From assembly GCA_010672585.1 (NCBI GenBank), contig JAAHGF010000013.1:124428-188427 (forward strand): 64,000 nucleotides of DNA, read 5' to 3'. Under the pieces are notes generated by a model that was not told the DNA's origin, ran no database searches, and worked only from the letters and a program-made list of their open reading frames with translations. Of the stretch, positions 15,927 through 26,575 are shown piece after piece; the stretch's first letter is position 1, and the number at the start of each line of letters is the position of its first letter. Position numbers and translations under genes: made by a program. The DNA is from Okeania sp. SIO1I7 (GTDB taxonomy: Bacteria; Cyanobacteriota; Cyanobacteriia; Cyanobacteriales; Microcoleaceae).

Positions 15927-17834
15927 AAAAAAATATTTTAAGTTTTAGATGATAAGTAAAATTCCGGTTATAAGTAATTTTTTACTGTTGATACTATCTT
16001 CTAGACTATAACAAATAAATTTTATGTATCCAAAGAGGTTTACACCCTTTCTTAGCTATCTTTAGGTAAAAAAATCGGATTTTAGCTAACGGGAAAAATA
16101 CGGATGTGCAATACTATTTATCAAAAGCTTTTCTACATTTTCTTGAGCATGGGAGTAGGGGAGTGGGTAGGGACGTTGCATGCAAGGTCTGTACAGGAAG
16201 AGAACCCACCCCTAAACCCTCCCAGGAGGGGAAGTAAATATAAGAATAATTAACATTAAATCTGCTCAAATTCGGAAAAAGACGATTGAGTTAGTGTTAA
16301 TTATTTAATAACTGAAGTGTTACCTTAAGTATAGAATTAATGCCTGAGAATTTGTATCAGACTAATTTTATTGAATAATATGATAAATAATAGGAGTAAT
16401 TGCCGGACTTTCTTTTTGATGTCTGTCAGAGTGCGAAGCAAGATACTCTCCCTAAATCAAGTTTCAAATTTGTCACTAAGAAGCTAAATGATGAGACAAA
16501 TAAGGCAATAGCAAAAAATCAATTATCCAATTCTTAGACTCTCTATACTTCCTGTTCCCTGCTCCTCTAAGTTCAGTGCAATGGGATTTTTTTACTTGGA
16601 AGTCCCTAATAAGTTGAATAATATAGGAGTCGCCATTATTGTATTTGATATATCATAAAGCTTACCGAATCATTAAGTTTGTCAGGAGGACCGAGTCAGG
16701 AGTCAGTAGGTAGAAAGGAGTTTTTCGGTAACTAAATAGAAAGAAATAAGTATAATTTGCACTATTGTTTTGGCTGAAAATTTACTTACTCAAAGTTAAC
16801 TGTCATTCCTTACTTCAGCAACGCCAAAAATGCTTTTGGGTTGCTCGTACTAACTGTAGTCTATCTATCTGAAAAGCGCTATAAAACTCAGACAACACAA
16901 TATTTTTCCTTATTCCTTCTTCCTTCTTCCTTCTTCCTTCTTCCTTTAATATGGTAAATAATAGGAGTAATTGCCGGACTTTCTGTTTGATGTCTGTCAG
17001 AGTGCGAGGTAAGATGCTCTGTCTAAATCAAGTTTCAAATTTGTCACTAAGAAGCTAAATGATGAGACAAATAAGGCAATAGCAAAAAATCAATTATCCA
17101 ATTCTTAGACTCTCTATACTGCCTACTCCCTGCTCCTCTAAGTTCAGTGCAATGGGATTTTTTTTACTTGGAAGTCCCTAATAAGTTGAATAATATAGGA
17201 GTCGCCATTACTGTATTTGACATATCAAAAGTTTAGCTAATAATTAAGGTAAAAATCCTCTCCTTTCAAGGAGAAACAAAAAAAAATTTCATGATTAGTC
17301 AATCCTATCCGTTTTCAAGAAGAGGTAATTATTAATTATTAATTATTAATTGTTGAAAGTGCTTTTCATTATAAGTAGACCACAAAATTAATTATTTTTG
17401 GGTAGGGAGTAGGGAGTAGAAAAATGTGGCGTTGCTGAATAAATGTATGATTTCACAGAAGGACTGAGTCAGGAGTCAGTAGGTAGAAAGGAGTTTTTCG
17501 GTGACTAAATAGAAAGAAAGAAATAGGTATAGTTTGCACTATTGTTTTGGCTGAAAATTTACTTACTGAAAGTTGACTTTTATTCCTTACTTCAGCAACG
17601 CCAAAAATGCTTTTGGGTTGCCCGTAATAACTGTAGTCTATCTATATTAAAAGTGCTACAAAACTCAGACAAAATAATATTTTTCCTTATTTATTCTTAC
17701 TTCTTACTTTTTCCTTCTTCCTTCTTACTTCTTCCTTCTTACTTCTTCCTTCTGCTATTAATATAGGGGTGAGCATAGACCCACCCCTAGACAAAACAAA
17801 AATTAATGGAAATCTCAAATATGGTTGAATTTAG
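15927..17834. other. Long intergenic region with interleaved duplication
   Basis: No gene is seen. Block A (about 16385-16665) recurs as A' (about 16956-17235), and block B (about 16693-16915) recurs as B' (about 17466-17695), giving the order A-B-A'-B' with a 200-bp insert between A' and B'. Block B contains TTCAGCAACGCCAAAAATGC and may be worn transposon DNA. The interval also has CTTCCTT and TTAATTA low-complexity runs and a CCCACCCCT/AGGAGGGG hairpin near 16205-16232. Confidence 0.7.
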
Positions 17835-18899
17835 TTAAGCAGTTAATGCTAGTAAATTGCTGACCTCTTTAGCAGTTTTAAAGAAGAATTCTACATTTTC
17901 TTCAGGAGTCTTTTGCAAAACACCATGTCCTAAATTCAGAATATGACCTTGGTTGCCTGCTTTGTGGATAGTTTCCAAAATGCGAGACTTGATAAATTCT
18001 TTAGAACCAAAAAGTACGCCAGGGTCTATATTTCCCTGTATGCCAATATTTTTACCAAGGCGTTGTCTTGCTTCTCCGATGTCTACTGTCCAATCTACAC
18101 TAACTATATCAACACCAGTTTGGGGCATTCTCTCTAATAATCCAGCACTACCATTAATATAAAGAATAAAAGGTGTGTTTGGATGAGTTGCCTTAACCTG
18201 TTGGACTACTCGTTTTTGATAAGGCAAGGCAAAAGTTTCATAATCTTGAGGGCTAAGTTGGCCTGCCCAAGAATCAAACATTTGGATAACTTGTGCTCCA
18301 CTATTTATCTGGTAACGAGCATAAACGGCGATCGCGTCTGCTAGTTTGACGAGAAACTGATGCAACATTTCTGGTTCGCAAAAGGCCATTCTCTTGATAA
18401 AAGTATAATCTTTAGAACTTTTACCTTCTATGGCATAAGCTGCTAATGTCCAAGGTGCCCCAATAAAGCCTAAAATTGCTGCTTCGTTCTTAACTTCTCT
18501 TTTGAGAATTTGTAAAATTTCCCTAATAAAAGGTAGAGACTCTTCTGGTTCGATGGGATGAAGTTGGTCAATTTGAGATTGAGTGCGAATAGGAGGGTCG
18601 ATTATTGGTCCTTTACTTTCGACTATATCAAAATCAATGCCTATTGCTGGAAGTGGGGTTAGGATATCTGAGAATAAAATTACTCCATCTGGTTTAAATG
18701 CGTGGAAAGGTTGCAGAGATATTTCCACAGCAATATCTACGTTTTCGGAACGCTCGCGAAATGAGGGATATTTCTCTCGTAAATCTCGATAAGATTTCAT
18801 GTAGCGTCCTGCTTGTCTCATCATCCATACAGGTGGACGGTCTAATACTTCACCCTTAGTTGCTCGTAATAAATATGGTAGTTGGCTTGATTCGGCCAT
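17835..18899 (-). CDS. hemE: Uroporphyrinogen decarboxylase
   Basis: A 354-residue HemE of standard length. It decarboxylates the four acetate side chains of uroporphyrinogen III to give coproporphyrinogen III, a shared step of heme and chlorophyll synthesis in the cytoplasm. The N-terminal signature [14 protein letters not shown] is present, with the active-site Arg and Asp residues ([13 protein letters not shown]). The second signature [12 protein letters not shown] and the C-terminal [11 protein letters not shown] are also present. The ATG is followed by the normal [13 protein letters not shown] start. Long non-coding flanks on both sides suggest it is transcribed alone. Confidence 0.97.
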   Translation of the reverse strand: MAESSQLPYLLRATKGEVLDRPPVWMMRQAGRYMKSYRDLREKYPSFRERSENVDIAVEISLQPFHAFKPDGVILFSDILTPLPAIGIDFDIVESKGPIIDPPIRTQSQIDQLHPIEPEESLPFIREILQILKREVKNEAAILGFIGAPWTLAAYAIEGKSSKDYTFIKRMAFCEPEMLHQFLVKLADAIAVYARYQINSGAQVIQMFDSWAGQLSPQDYETFALPYQKRVVQQVKATHPNTPFILYINGSAGLLERMPQTGVDIVSVDWTVDIGEARQRLGKNIGIQGNIDPGVLFGSKEFIKSRILETIHKAGNQGHILNLGHGVLQKTPEENVEFFFKTAKEVSNLLALTA

Positions 18900-19224
18900 C
18901 TTTATTTTACCTTCTACTTCTCAAATTTTTTATCTAAATAGCTAGCAAAGCATAAGGTTGGGACATAACAAAAGTCTCAAACTCAAATTTTCAAGATAGC
19001 CTTTCCCTTTTGCCTTCTGCTATATCAGTATCAGTAGGTCAATATGATTGTCCTGATTAGTTAAGTTTACAAGGACGTGACATCTGTGGAAATAGTAGAC
19101 TTTCGATTGTAACGAAAGTTTACTATTAAGAGTGGGGAGTGGCTCACACGGATTATGGCACGGATACACGGATACGGTAGGGAGTGGGGGAGAAGTAAAA
19201 AGATGAATAATTAATACGCTCCTA
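18900..19224. other. Intergenic, nothing recognised
   Basis: AT-rich leader region of hemE followed by short repeats (CACGGATAC, GGGGAGT). No gene, hairpin or known element is seen. Confidence 0.5.
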
Positions 19225-20142
19225 GGGCGTGTCATCAATTAAAAATTTGACAAAATGGGTATTGTATGATCTAGGTCGATGGCGATCGCTATGCTAATAA
19301 AATCACAGAAGCTGCCAAATAAATTCCTCCTAGGAAGTTAACCGAACGCTTATCGTATCTAGTAGCGATCGCTCTATATTGTTTGAGTTTGGCAAAGAAA
19401 TTTTCTATTCATAGACGTGCTTGGTATAATATTTCATCGTAATTACGAAGTTCTTTTCGGTTTCTTTTTGGAGGAATCACTACTTCTATTCCTCTCTCAG
19501 TTAAAGGCTCTATCACCCGCTCCTGAGCATCATAAGCTTTATCCCCTAATACTGCTTCCGCTTCTACCATCGGTAATAAAACATCTGCCCCATCCAAGAT
19601 TGAAGTTTGAATAGTAGTTAAAAAAATGAGTGGGATTACCTAGAGCATCTACTATCCCATGTATTTTAGTACTCAATCCCCCAATGCTTAGGCCAATATT
19701 CTCCTGTTCTGCACTACTGTCTTTCGCCCCGGCACTATGTTGATGAGCACGAACAATAGTGGCATCGATCATGGCATATTCATTATCTGCATCCTCAGAT
19801 AGAGCTTGAAATAGTCTTTCCCAGACCCCTGAACGACTCCAGGGACTAAAACGGGTATGGACAACGCGGAAGTCCCCAAATCTTTCTGGTAAGTCTCTGG
19901 TTCGGAATTCCGGCTCTATATCTGTATAAAACAGCTTCCACAAAGAGGCGGTTGTATGCATGCTGTTCTTCCTACAGTTCCTTCACGGCCTGGTAGTAAA
20001 TGTTGAATGCGTTCCCATTGGTCCTATGCGCAAACCATAACGTCTAGTCATTTAGAGCAGTCCTTAGCATATTATTCTTGTAGTTATTCTTCATAAGCAT
20101 ACTATACTTTTAATGTCAACCTCTTTAATTGATGACACGCCC
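19225..20142 (-). mobile_element. Decayed IS5-family (IS427-type) insertion sequence
   Basis: The boundaries are terminal inverted repeats: GGGCGTGTCATCAATT at the left and its exact complement at the right, each next to TA (within CTAG), consistent with a TA target duplication. The 918-bp length and the single transposase on the minus strand fit the IS427 group. Confidence 0.85.
19289..20051 (-). pseudogene. IS427-type DDE transposase, inactivated
   Basis: From an ATG at 20051 the frames read RRYGLR, then QWERIQHLLPGREGTVGRTA, then DLPERFGDFRVVHTRFSPWS, AMIDATIVRAHQHSAGAK, GGLSTKIHGIVDALGNPTHF and LGDKAYDA. These are hallmarks of IS5-family IS427 transposases. They lie in different frames: at least one shift occurs near the start, another at a seven-T run (about 19622-19628), and a CGA-to-TGA stop follows YQARL near 19405. 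Some IS427 elements use programmed frameshifting at such a run, but the other lesions make this copy inactive. Confidence 0.85.
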
Positions 20143-20144
20143 TA

Positions 20145-20950
<806 letters not shown>

Positions 20951-22339
20951 TTAGTTTTGCATCTGAAAGTTTTTAATATATTCTTTGAATAAGGAGGATA
21001 GGCTAAATAAGGTATTGTTAGTTTTTATTGGATTTAATAGGTATCGTCTTTTTAGGGATTGTAATCCATTGATAATATCTATAGAGGATAATGAGCAGGA
21101 TTTTTTTAAGTCTTCTATTGAAATATTTTCATCGCATTTACTTATTTTTAAAACTATTTGTTTTTCTATGTCTGACATTTTCTGATATGAGGTGTCGAAG
21201 AGTAGTTTCATTTCTTCTGTGATAATTAAGTTCTCTTCAGCTATCAATTGAGAGACTTGGTCTTGAAAAATATCTTTGATTAAAGTACATATATATTGTA
21301 AGTATAAGGGATTGCCTACATACATATTGTTTAAATTCAACCAAGAGTCTCGGTCTTGCAGTTTATATTCTTGGATTATTTCTATTCCGGCCGAATTATC
21401 TAAGCCTCCTAATTCTAGACATTGAATTGGATATAGTTCTCGGTCTAAGGCTGTCATTTCTTGAGCTTTTTCTTGACTAATTAATATTAGACAACTTTGA
21501 TGTTCTGTTTGAGCGATCGCTTGAAAGAGGTTTTGATATTCTGTGTGTTTAGTTTGATATTGTCCGGCAAATTTTCTACTGATAAATATGTTTTGTACGT
21601 CGTCAAGAACAATTAAACATTTTTGCCTAGATAATAAGTCTAAAAATTGGGTGAATTGTTCGTCTGAGATGAGAATATTTTGATTTTCGATACTGATTTT
21701 TTTTAAGAGGTCGGTCATTAGAGAGTTTAGAGATTTCACAAGTTTTAAATGTCTCCAAATTACTACATCGAACTGTTGGATATTCAAGTCAATAAATCTT
21801 TTGACTAGGGTTGTTTTGCCAATACCGCTTAATCCTAATACTGACATGAGACGAGTTTTTTGATGGAAGATATAGTTGGATAAAATTTCTAGTTCTTGAG
21901 TACGTCCGTAAAAGTAAGCAGGATTAATTGTAGGGGCAATACTTAAATCTTGATAAGTTCTTTTAGTTGTATCTTTGATTTGAGAATCTTGAGGATATTT
22001 TTGATATTGATATAGAGTTTGTGACCCGAAGTTAAAGTTACAATTAGCTCTATAGATAGACGAAATAGAAGATTTTTCTTGTATATGTAATCTTTCAATA
22101 GTAGAGCGAAAATTAGATTTATTAATATCTTCTCCTAAACTCTCAGAAAAAGTTTTCCATAGTTGATAACCTACATCTCGAATTCGACTTTCACTACGGT
22201 TACATTCTTGTGCAATATTTTCATAAGTTTTACCTTGCCAAACGCCTTTAATCACAGTTTCTTGAATATCATCTAAATGTTTTCCTCTATGAGCAAAGAC
22301 TAGGCGATCGGCAAATTGCAAAATTTCTGTAATAGTCAT
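20951..22339 (-). CDS. STAND NTPase with vMAP-type N-terminal HTH domain
   Basis: A 462-residue protein. Residues about 1-90 match the HTH domain found at the N-terminus of cyanobacterial vMAP and WD40/NB-ARC proteins (MTITEILQFADRLVFA, then HLDDIQ, then SNFRSTIERLHI). Residues about 150-430 form an NB-ARC/STAND ATPase with a Walker A motif (GLSGIGKTTL) and Walker B (KCLIVLDDVQ), followed by helical sensor sequences. There is no C-terminal WD40 or TPR sensor array, so it is a minimal form. The ATG at 22339 is preferred because it gives the family start; a GTG at 22417 would add 26 residues. STAND ATPases act as ligand-triggered switches in signalling, regulated cell death and phage defence. 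It is divergent from the two genes at 22635 and 23254, with a 295-bp shared upstream region. Confidence 0.85.
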   Translation of the reverse strand: MTITEILQFADRLVFAHRGKHLDDIQETVIKGVWQGKTYENIAQECNRSESRIRDVGYQLWKTFSESLGEDINKSNFRSTIERLHIQEKSSISSIYRANCNFNFGSQTLYQYQKYPQDSQIKDTTKRTYQDLSIAPTINPAYFYGRTQELEILSNYIFHQKTRLMSVLGLSGIGKTTLVKRFIDLNIQQFDVVIWRHLKLVKSLNSLMTDLLKKISIENQNILISDEQFTQFLDLLSRQKCLIVLDDVQNIFISRKFAGQYQTKHTEYQNLFQAIAQTEHQSCLILISQEKAQEMTALDRELYPIQCLELGGLDNSAGIEIIQEYKLQDRDSWLNLNNMYVGNPLYLQYICTLIKDIFQDQVSQLIAEENLIITEEMKLLFDTSYQKMSDIEKQIVLKISKCDENISIEDLKKSCSLSSIDIINGLQSLKRRYLLNPIKTNNTLFSLSSLFKEYIKNFQMQN

Positions 22340-22634
22340 TGAGTTTAGTTCTAATAATAGTTTTAGCCATTTTAGCTCATTCTCATAGGACGTTTTAAGA
22401 TATTTTCCTACATTCACTTGATTTTTATTTACAAAAATCGCGATTTAATCAGACAATTTAGTATAGTCAAAATCGGATTTCACTCTTAAATTAGGGTTTA
22501 GGGTATGATTAGAAATTTTCTGACTCAATATTATGAGTAGTGAATATTTTTTACTCTATCTAAACTAAGTTTTACAGCTTGAAAAAAATATGACTGTTAA
22601 GTTCTAGTATAGGAATAATTTTGAGGTAAATTCA

Positions 22635-23180
22635 ATGGTAAATGATTTTTTCCCAAAAGATGGTAAAGAACCAGTTAGAGTAAAAACATCACTTATAAAA
22701 GTTAGAGGTAAAACCTTAATTTACGCGGATAGTGTTTATCAAATTCACAACATTACCAGTCTTAGTTTTGTAGACCTAACAACCGAAAAAAAAATCCCTA
22801 GATACTATTTAATTTTACTGTTTATAGGCATTGTATTACTTCTAGTACCGGACACAACTGCAAGAATATTAGGCTTATTAATATTAGGTGTTGATATTTG
22901 GCTATTTGTTCAGCATCAACGTAATAAAATTTCTGAACGGTATGGTATGCTCATGGCAGTAAATTCAGGGGAGCAAAGAATTTTAGTTAGCTCAGATAAA
23001 AAGTGGATTATAGAAGTAATCGTTGAGCTATACAAAGTTATGAATACAGAGGAACTAAAATCATTAAACTTGAATTTTGATAATCATTCTATCGATCGTT
23101 CTATTAACGTTGAAAACAGCGTTGGTTCTAATTTCATATCAGGTGAAGTAGGGGGAGATGTAGTCTCTTCTATTGACTAA
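22635..23180 (+). CDS. DUF6232-like membrane protein with C-terminal Gly/Val motif
   Basis: A 181-residue protein. The first 50 residues form a beta-rich segment (TLIYADSVYQIHNITSLSF). Two adjoining hydrophobic helices follow (about 56-95). A cytoplasmic beta-alpha part (LMAVNSGEQRILVSSD) ends in a predicted amphipathic helix. This resembles DUF6232-type proteins. The last 35 residues are an added tail with GSNFISGEVGGDVVSSI, which recurs almost unchanged at the N-terminus of the next protein. The start has GAGGT about 11 bases upstream. The gene is 73 bp from the next one, so the two are likely co-transcribed, and divergent from the STAND gene. Function is unknown; a membrane anchor or effector for the neighbours is a reasonable inference. 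Confidence 0.75.
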   Translation: MVNDFFPKDGKEPVRVKTSLIKVRGKTLIYADSVYQIHNITSLSFVDLTTEKKIPRYYLILLFIGIVLLLVPDTTARILGLLILGVDIWLFVQHQRNKISERYGMLMAVNSGEQRILVSSDKKWIIEVIVELYKVMNTEELKSLNLNFDNHSIDRSINVENSVGSNFISGEVGGDVVSSID

Positions 23181-23253
23181 TATTTCCAATTTAAAAGTAT
23201 CAAATTATTTTTAAATTAGCAAATTTTTCATAAATTAAAAAAGTAGGTTAAAT

Positions 23254-23640
23254 ATGCAAGATAAATCTATAGAATCTCAAATAAGTTATGGCTCCAATTT
23301 TGTCACAGGTAATGTTGGCGGAAATGTTACTGCTTCAATCAATGAATTGCCAGATTCTTCTGAACCAAACAAACCCGGAATTAAAGAGTCATTGACTCAA
23401 CTTCAAAAAGCAATTGAAGCAGACTCAAATTTGACTCAAAAGTATAAAGAAAAAGCTTTAAAGCAATTACAAAGTCTGGCAGAAGCAGGAAAAAATCCAC
23501 AGGGAAACCAAGAAATAGCAGAAAAAGCAATTATATTTTTAAAAGGATTATTTACAGGAATACCTAAAACGGCAAAATTAATCGAACAGTGGGAAAAATT
23601 ATTACCAGCGATCGCCAGTTTCTTTGGATTTGAAAATTAG
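23254..23640 (+). CDS. Small helical protein with N-terminal Gly/Val motif
   Basis: A 128-residue protein. Residues about 11-28 carry GSNFVTGNVGGNVTASI, the counterpart of the tail of the preceding membrane protein. A Pro-rich linker (ELPDSSEPNKPG) leads to an all-helical domain (about 43-128): two Lys/Gln-rich helices, then an amphipathic C-terminal stretch (FLKGLFTGIPKTAKLIEQW, AIASFFGF). Small cyanobacterial proteins with a G/N/V-rich N-terminal motif and this kind of helical body are often encoded beside STAND ATPases. No enzymatic motif is present. It probably interacts with the 22635 product through the shared motif. Confidence 0.7.
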   Translation: MQDKSIESQISYGSNFVTGNVGGNVTASINELPDSSEPNKPGIKESLTQLQKAIEADSNLTQKYKEKALKQLQSLAEAGKNPQGNQEIAEKAIIFLKGLFTGIPKTAKLIEQWEKLLPAIASFFGFEN

Positions 23641-23695
23641 GATATATGAGCAAATCTTCAGATTACGAAAAGACAACTAAATTGGTGAGGAATTA

Positions 23696-24985
23696 AAATT
23701 TAATCCCGACTTTGACATACGAGAAAATTCCGACAAAAAATTTACCATTCGTAGGTTGGGTTGAGGAACGTTAGCGGAGCTTATCCGTAGGATAAACCAA
23801 ACAAAATAGAGGTGTATTTCGACTTTTTTCATCTTTCTTTTGCTATATATGGTAGGTTACGCTACTGCTTAACCCAACCTACTGTATTCCCGACTTTTAC
23901 AGGTCATAAAATTAGACAAAAAATTTACCATTTGTCGGTTTGGTTGAGGTGGGAAACCTAACAAAAATAGAGATGTATTTCAATATTTTTTCCTCTTCCT
24001 TTAGCTATATATGTTGAGTGGCAATATCCCTGAACCCAACTTAGGATATTCCCGACTTTGACACACGAAAAAATTCCGACAAAAAATTTACCACTTGTCG
24101 GTTTAGTTGAGGTGGGAAACCTAACAAAAATAGAGGTATCTTTCAATTTTTTTCCTCTTCCTTTAGCTATATATGTTGAGTGGCAATATCCCTGAACCCA
24201 ACTTAGGATATTCCCGACTTTGACACACGAAAAAATTCCGACAAAAAATTTACCATTTGTCGGTTGGGTTGAGGTGGGAAACCTAACAAAAATAGAGATG
24301 TATTTCAATATTTTTTCCTCTTCCTTGAGCTATATATGTTGGGTGGCAATATCCCTGAACCCAACTTAGGATATTCCCGACTTTGACACAGGATAAAATT
24401 CCGACAAAAAATTTACCATTTGTCGGTTGGGTTGAGGTGGGAAACCTAACAAAAATAGAGATGTATTTCAATATTTTTTCCTCTTCCTTGAGCTATATAT
24501 GTTGGGTGGCAATATCCCTGAACCCAACTTAGGATATTCCCGACTTTGACACAGGATAAAATTCCGACAAAAAATTTACCACTTGTCGGTTTGGTTGAGG
24601 TGGGAAACCTAACAAAAATAGAGGCGTATCTCAATATTTTTTCCTCTTCCTTGAGCTATATATGTTGGGTGGCAATATCCCTGAACCCAACTTAGGATAT
24701 TCCCGACTTTGACACAGGAGAAAATTCGACAAAAAATTTACCACTTGTCGGTTTGGTTGAGGTGGGAAACCTAACAAAAATAGAGGCGTATCTCAATATT
24801 TTTTCCTCTTCTTTTAGCTATAGATGTTGGGTTACGCTACCGCTGAACCCAACCTATAATATTCCCAACTTTGAAACACGAAAAAATTCCGACAAAAAAT
24901 TTACCATCTGTAGATTGAGTTAATCAAGGAAACTCAACAAAAATAGAGATGTATCTCAATCTTTTTTCCTCTTCCCTTTTACTGA
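23696..24985. repeat. 163-bp tandem repeat array
   Basis: About eight units. The anchor GATATTCCCGACTTTGACAC recurs at 24044, 24207, 24370, 24533 and 24696, exactly 163 bp apart. Diverged units lie on each side (about 23702, 23884 and 24859). Each unit holds an inverted repeat GTTGGGT/ACCCAAC about 28 bp across and a TTTACCATTTGTCGGTTGGG segment. The unit length is not a multiple of three and the minus-strand frames are chance repeats, so it is non-coding. It directly follows the STAND-linked gene pair. Confidence 0.9.
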
Positions 24986-25220
24986 TAACTGATAACTGAA
25001 ATAGCCCTTACCGAATAATTAATAATTAATAACTAAATAATTTGCACCTTGAAGTCTCCCCTTTTAAGGGGAAAAAAGTGGTCGTTTGCGGAGCATTCCG
25101 TAGGATTGGATGGATAGGTTACCTAACCATATCCAATCGATCAAGAAAAGAAATAATATTTCCTTATATTAAATCAAGAGCGGTTTTAACCAGAGGTAAT
25201 TATCAATTATCAATTATCAA
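24986..25220. other. Intergenic, dispersed repeat cluster
   Basis: A CTGATAA run, a TTAATAA run and a palindromic element (25079-25142) containing GTTTGCGGAGCATTCCGTAGG and ending in AATCGATCAAG. TTATCAATTATCAATTATC repeats lead into the stop codon of the next gene. Confidence 0.6.
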
Positions 25221-25784
25221 TTATCCATTATCCATTAATGAATCTATTTCTTTATTTCCAAGTTCAAACCCATTGTCTTTAACATAAACATAAGGAATAG
25301 TTTTAGCCTTAAAGTCAACTATATTAGCTGCATTTTGTACCCACTCACAATAAAGTGGGTTTAATTGTTGATAAATTTGCTTAAGATTTTGTATTTCTGC
25401 TTCAAGTTGATTAGCTTTTTCGTTGACTTTTTTAACTTGCTCCTGTAATTCTTTTCCCCCTTGATAAACTTGTTCTTGTAGTTCGTGCCATTCTAGTCGA
25501 GATTTTTTTGGTGCTAATATAGTTTTTTTCTGATTAAGTTGTGCTTCTAATACTTTGAGAGATTGATTAATTTCCTGTAATTCTTCTTGCCACTTTGCAG
25601 CTTCTTCAGCATTTTTTTTGTGAAATTCTGCTAGTGTTTCAGGAGTATTATCTGGAGGAAAACTAACATCTATTCGGAAAGAAGAACGTTGATGACGAAG
25701 AGTATCTACTTCGGTCTGTAAAGTTTCTATTTCTGCTTGTAAAGTTTGTACTTCTGATTTGAGTTCTGCTATATTTTCTTTCAT
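25221..25784 (-). CDS. Coiled-coil protein, function unknown
   Basis: A 187-residue protein, almost entirely predicted coiled coil (about 1-35, 70-100 and 105-145; for example LKSEVQTLQAEIETLQTEV). A more globular C-terminus contains YCEWVQNAANIVDFKAKTIPYVYV. No enzyme motif, signal or membrane segment is seen. It starts 14 bp after the DUF429 gene on the same strand, so the two are almost certainly one operon. The last nine residues (EIDSLMDNG) are encoded by a TAATGGATAATTG heptamer-type repeat, which also supplies the stop codon; the original C-terminus may have been different. Confidence 0.7.
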   Translation of the reverse strand: MKENIAELKSEVQTLQAEIETLQTEVDTLRHQRSSFRIDVSFPPDNTPETLAEFHKKNAEEAAKWQEELQEINQSLKVLEAQLNQKKTILAPKKSRLEWHELQEQVYQGGKELQEQVKKVNEKANQLEAEIQNLKQIYQQLNPLYCEWVQNAANIVDFKAKTIPYVYVKDNGFELGNKEIDSLMDNG

Positions 25785-25798
25785 AATTTCAGCAGGGT

Positions 25799-26530
25799 TT
25801 ATTCTAGTCTTTCAGGAACTACTATATATCCGGTGGTGCCATCGCCCAAAACTAAATTTTTTGCTTGACCCCAATACCACCAGTATGCACCAATATAAGC
25901 ACAGATTAGACTATCTAATTTATCTTCTGTAATTTTGAGGGTAGCTATACTATTGATATTTTCAGTATCTAGGAAATTTTCGGAAATTTCTAGAGTTGGT
26001 TCTAAGGTAGTTAAGATATTTATTATGTATTGGTGCAGTTTCAAAAGTTCTGATTTACGGTCTACTAATTTCCCTTTTTTGTATTTCAAAATTTTTTCTA
26101 ATCCAAATAAATTAACTATAGCTGGATGAGGATAAACTTCGATTTGAAAACGTCCTAATTGTTGAGGTTCAATTGTTGGTGCATGAATAAATCCTTTAGC
26201 TGCCAAACTCATACCAAAATTTACGGTTTTCTCAGCAAAAGGACGGTTAAGATTTGCCGGATAACATCCTGCATGATAACGACCAAAATATTTATGAGTA
26301 AGTTTATCTGGTAGTCTAGTTCCTGTTTGATTGGGAATTATTGTTGGAGCATCTACGGCAATTAGAGCAGGAGTTGGTAAAGGAGTAAAATTATCAATCC
26401 AATTGAGAATATCTTCAGTTTCTAATATGCAGTCTAAGTCTAATATTTTTAATTTTTTGTCTGAGTATTGTAGACAGCACAAACCACTTTTTCCCGAACT
26501 CCAACCGAGGTCTATTCCTATAAATTTCAT
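25799..26530 (-). CDS. DUF429 family protein (RNase H-like fold)
   Basis: A 243-residue DUF429 protein. The N-terminus MKFIGIDLGW has the first acidic residue of the RNase H/actin-like fold. The family's other conserved parts are visible: IAVDAPTIIPN, FGRYHAGCYPAN, FQIEVYPHPAIVNLFG with LKYKKGK, and KITEDKLDSLICAYIGAYW with a late Asp. The family is predicted, on fold only, to be a nuclease, and its function is unproven. It is the first gene of a two-gene unit with the coiled-coil protein. A dead copy of its 5' end lies about 1 kb upstream (27440-27549), and a MITE-family left end begins at 26549, just before its start. Confidence 0.85.
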   Translation of the reverse strand: MKFIGIDLGWSSGKSGLCCLQYSDKKLKILDLDCILETEDILNWIDNFTPLPTPALIAVDAPTIIPNQTGTRLPDKLTHKYFGRYHAGCYPANLNRPFAEKTVNFGMSLAAKGFIHAPTIEPQQLGRFQIEVYPHPAIVNLFGLEKILKYKKGKLVDRKSELLKLHQYIINILTTLEPTLEISENFLDTENINSIATLKITEDKLDSLICAYIGAYWWYWGQAKNLVLGDGTTGYIVVPERLE

Positions 26531-26548
26531 AGTGTTGTTTTGGTAAAT

Positions 26549-26575
26549 AGGGTTTGCTGAAAAAGTCTTTTTTCA
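26549..26575. mobile_element. Left end only of the 4-bp-TSD MITE family
   Basis: AGGGTTTGCTGAAAAAGTC is present here, but no matching right end is found downstream. It is 19 bp upstream of the DUF429 start codon, at the point where similarity to the duplicated DUF429 leader ends. Confidence 0.6.

Noticed and set aside
23958-24634. Repeated minus-strand frames with FVRFPTSTQPTNGKFFVG
   Set aside because: They arise from the 163-bp tandem array, whose unit is not a multiple of three; no ribosome site and no consistent frame.
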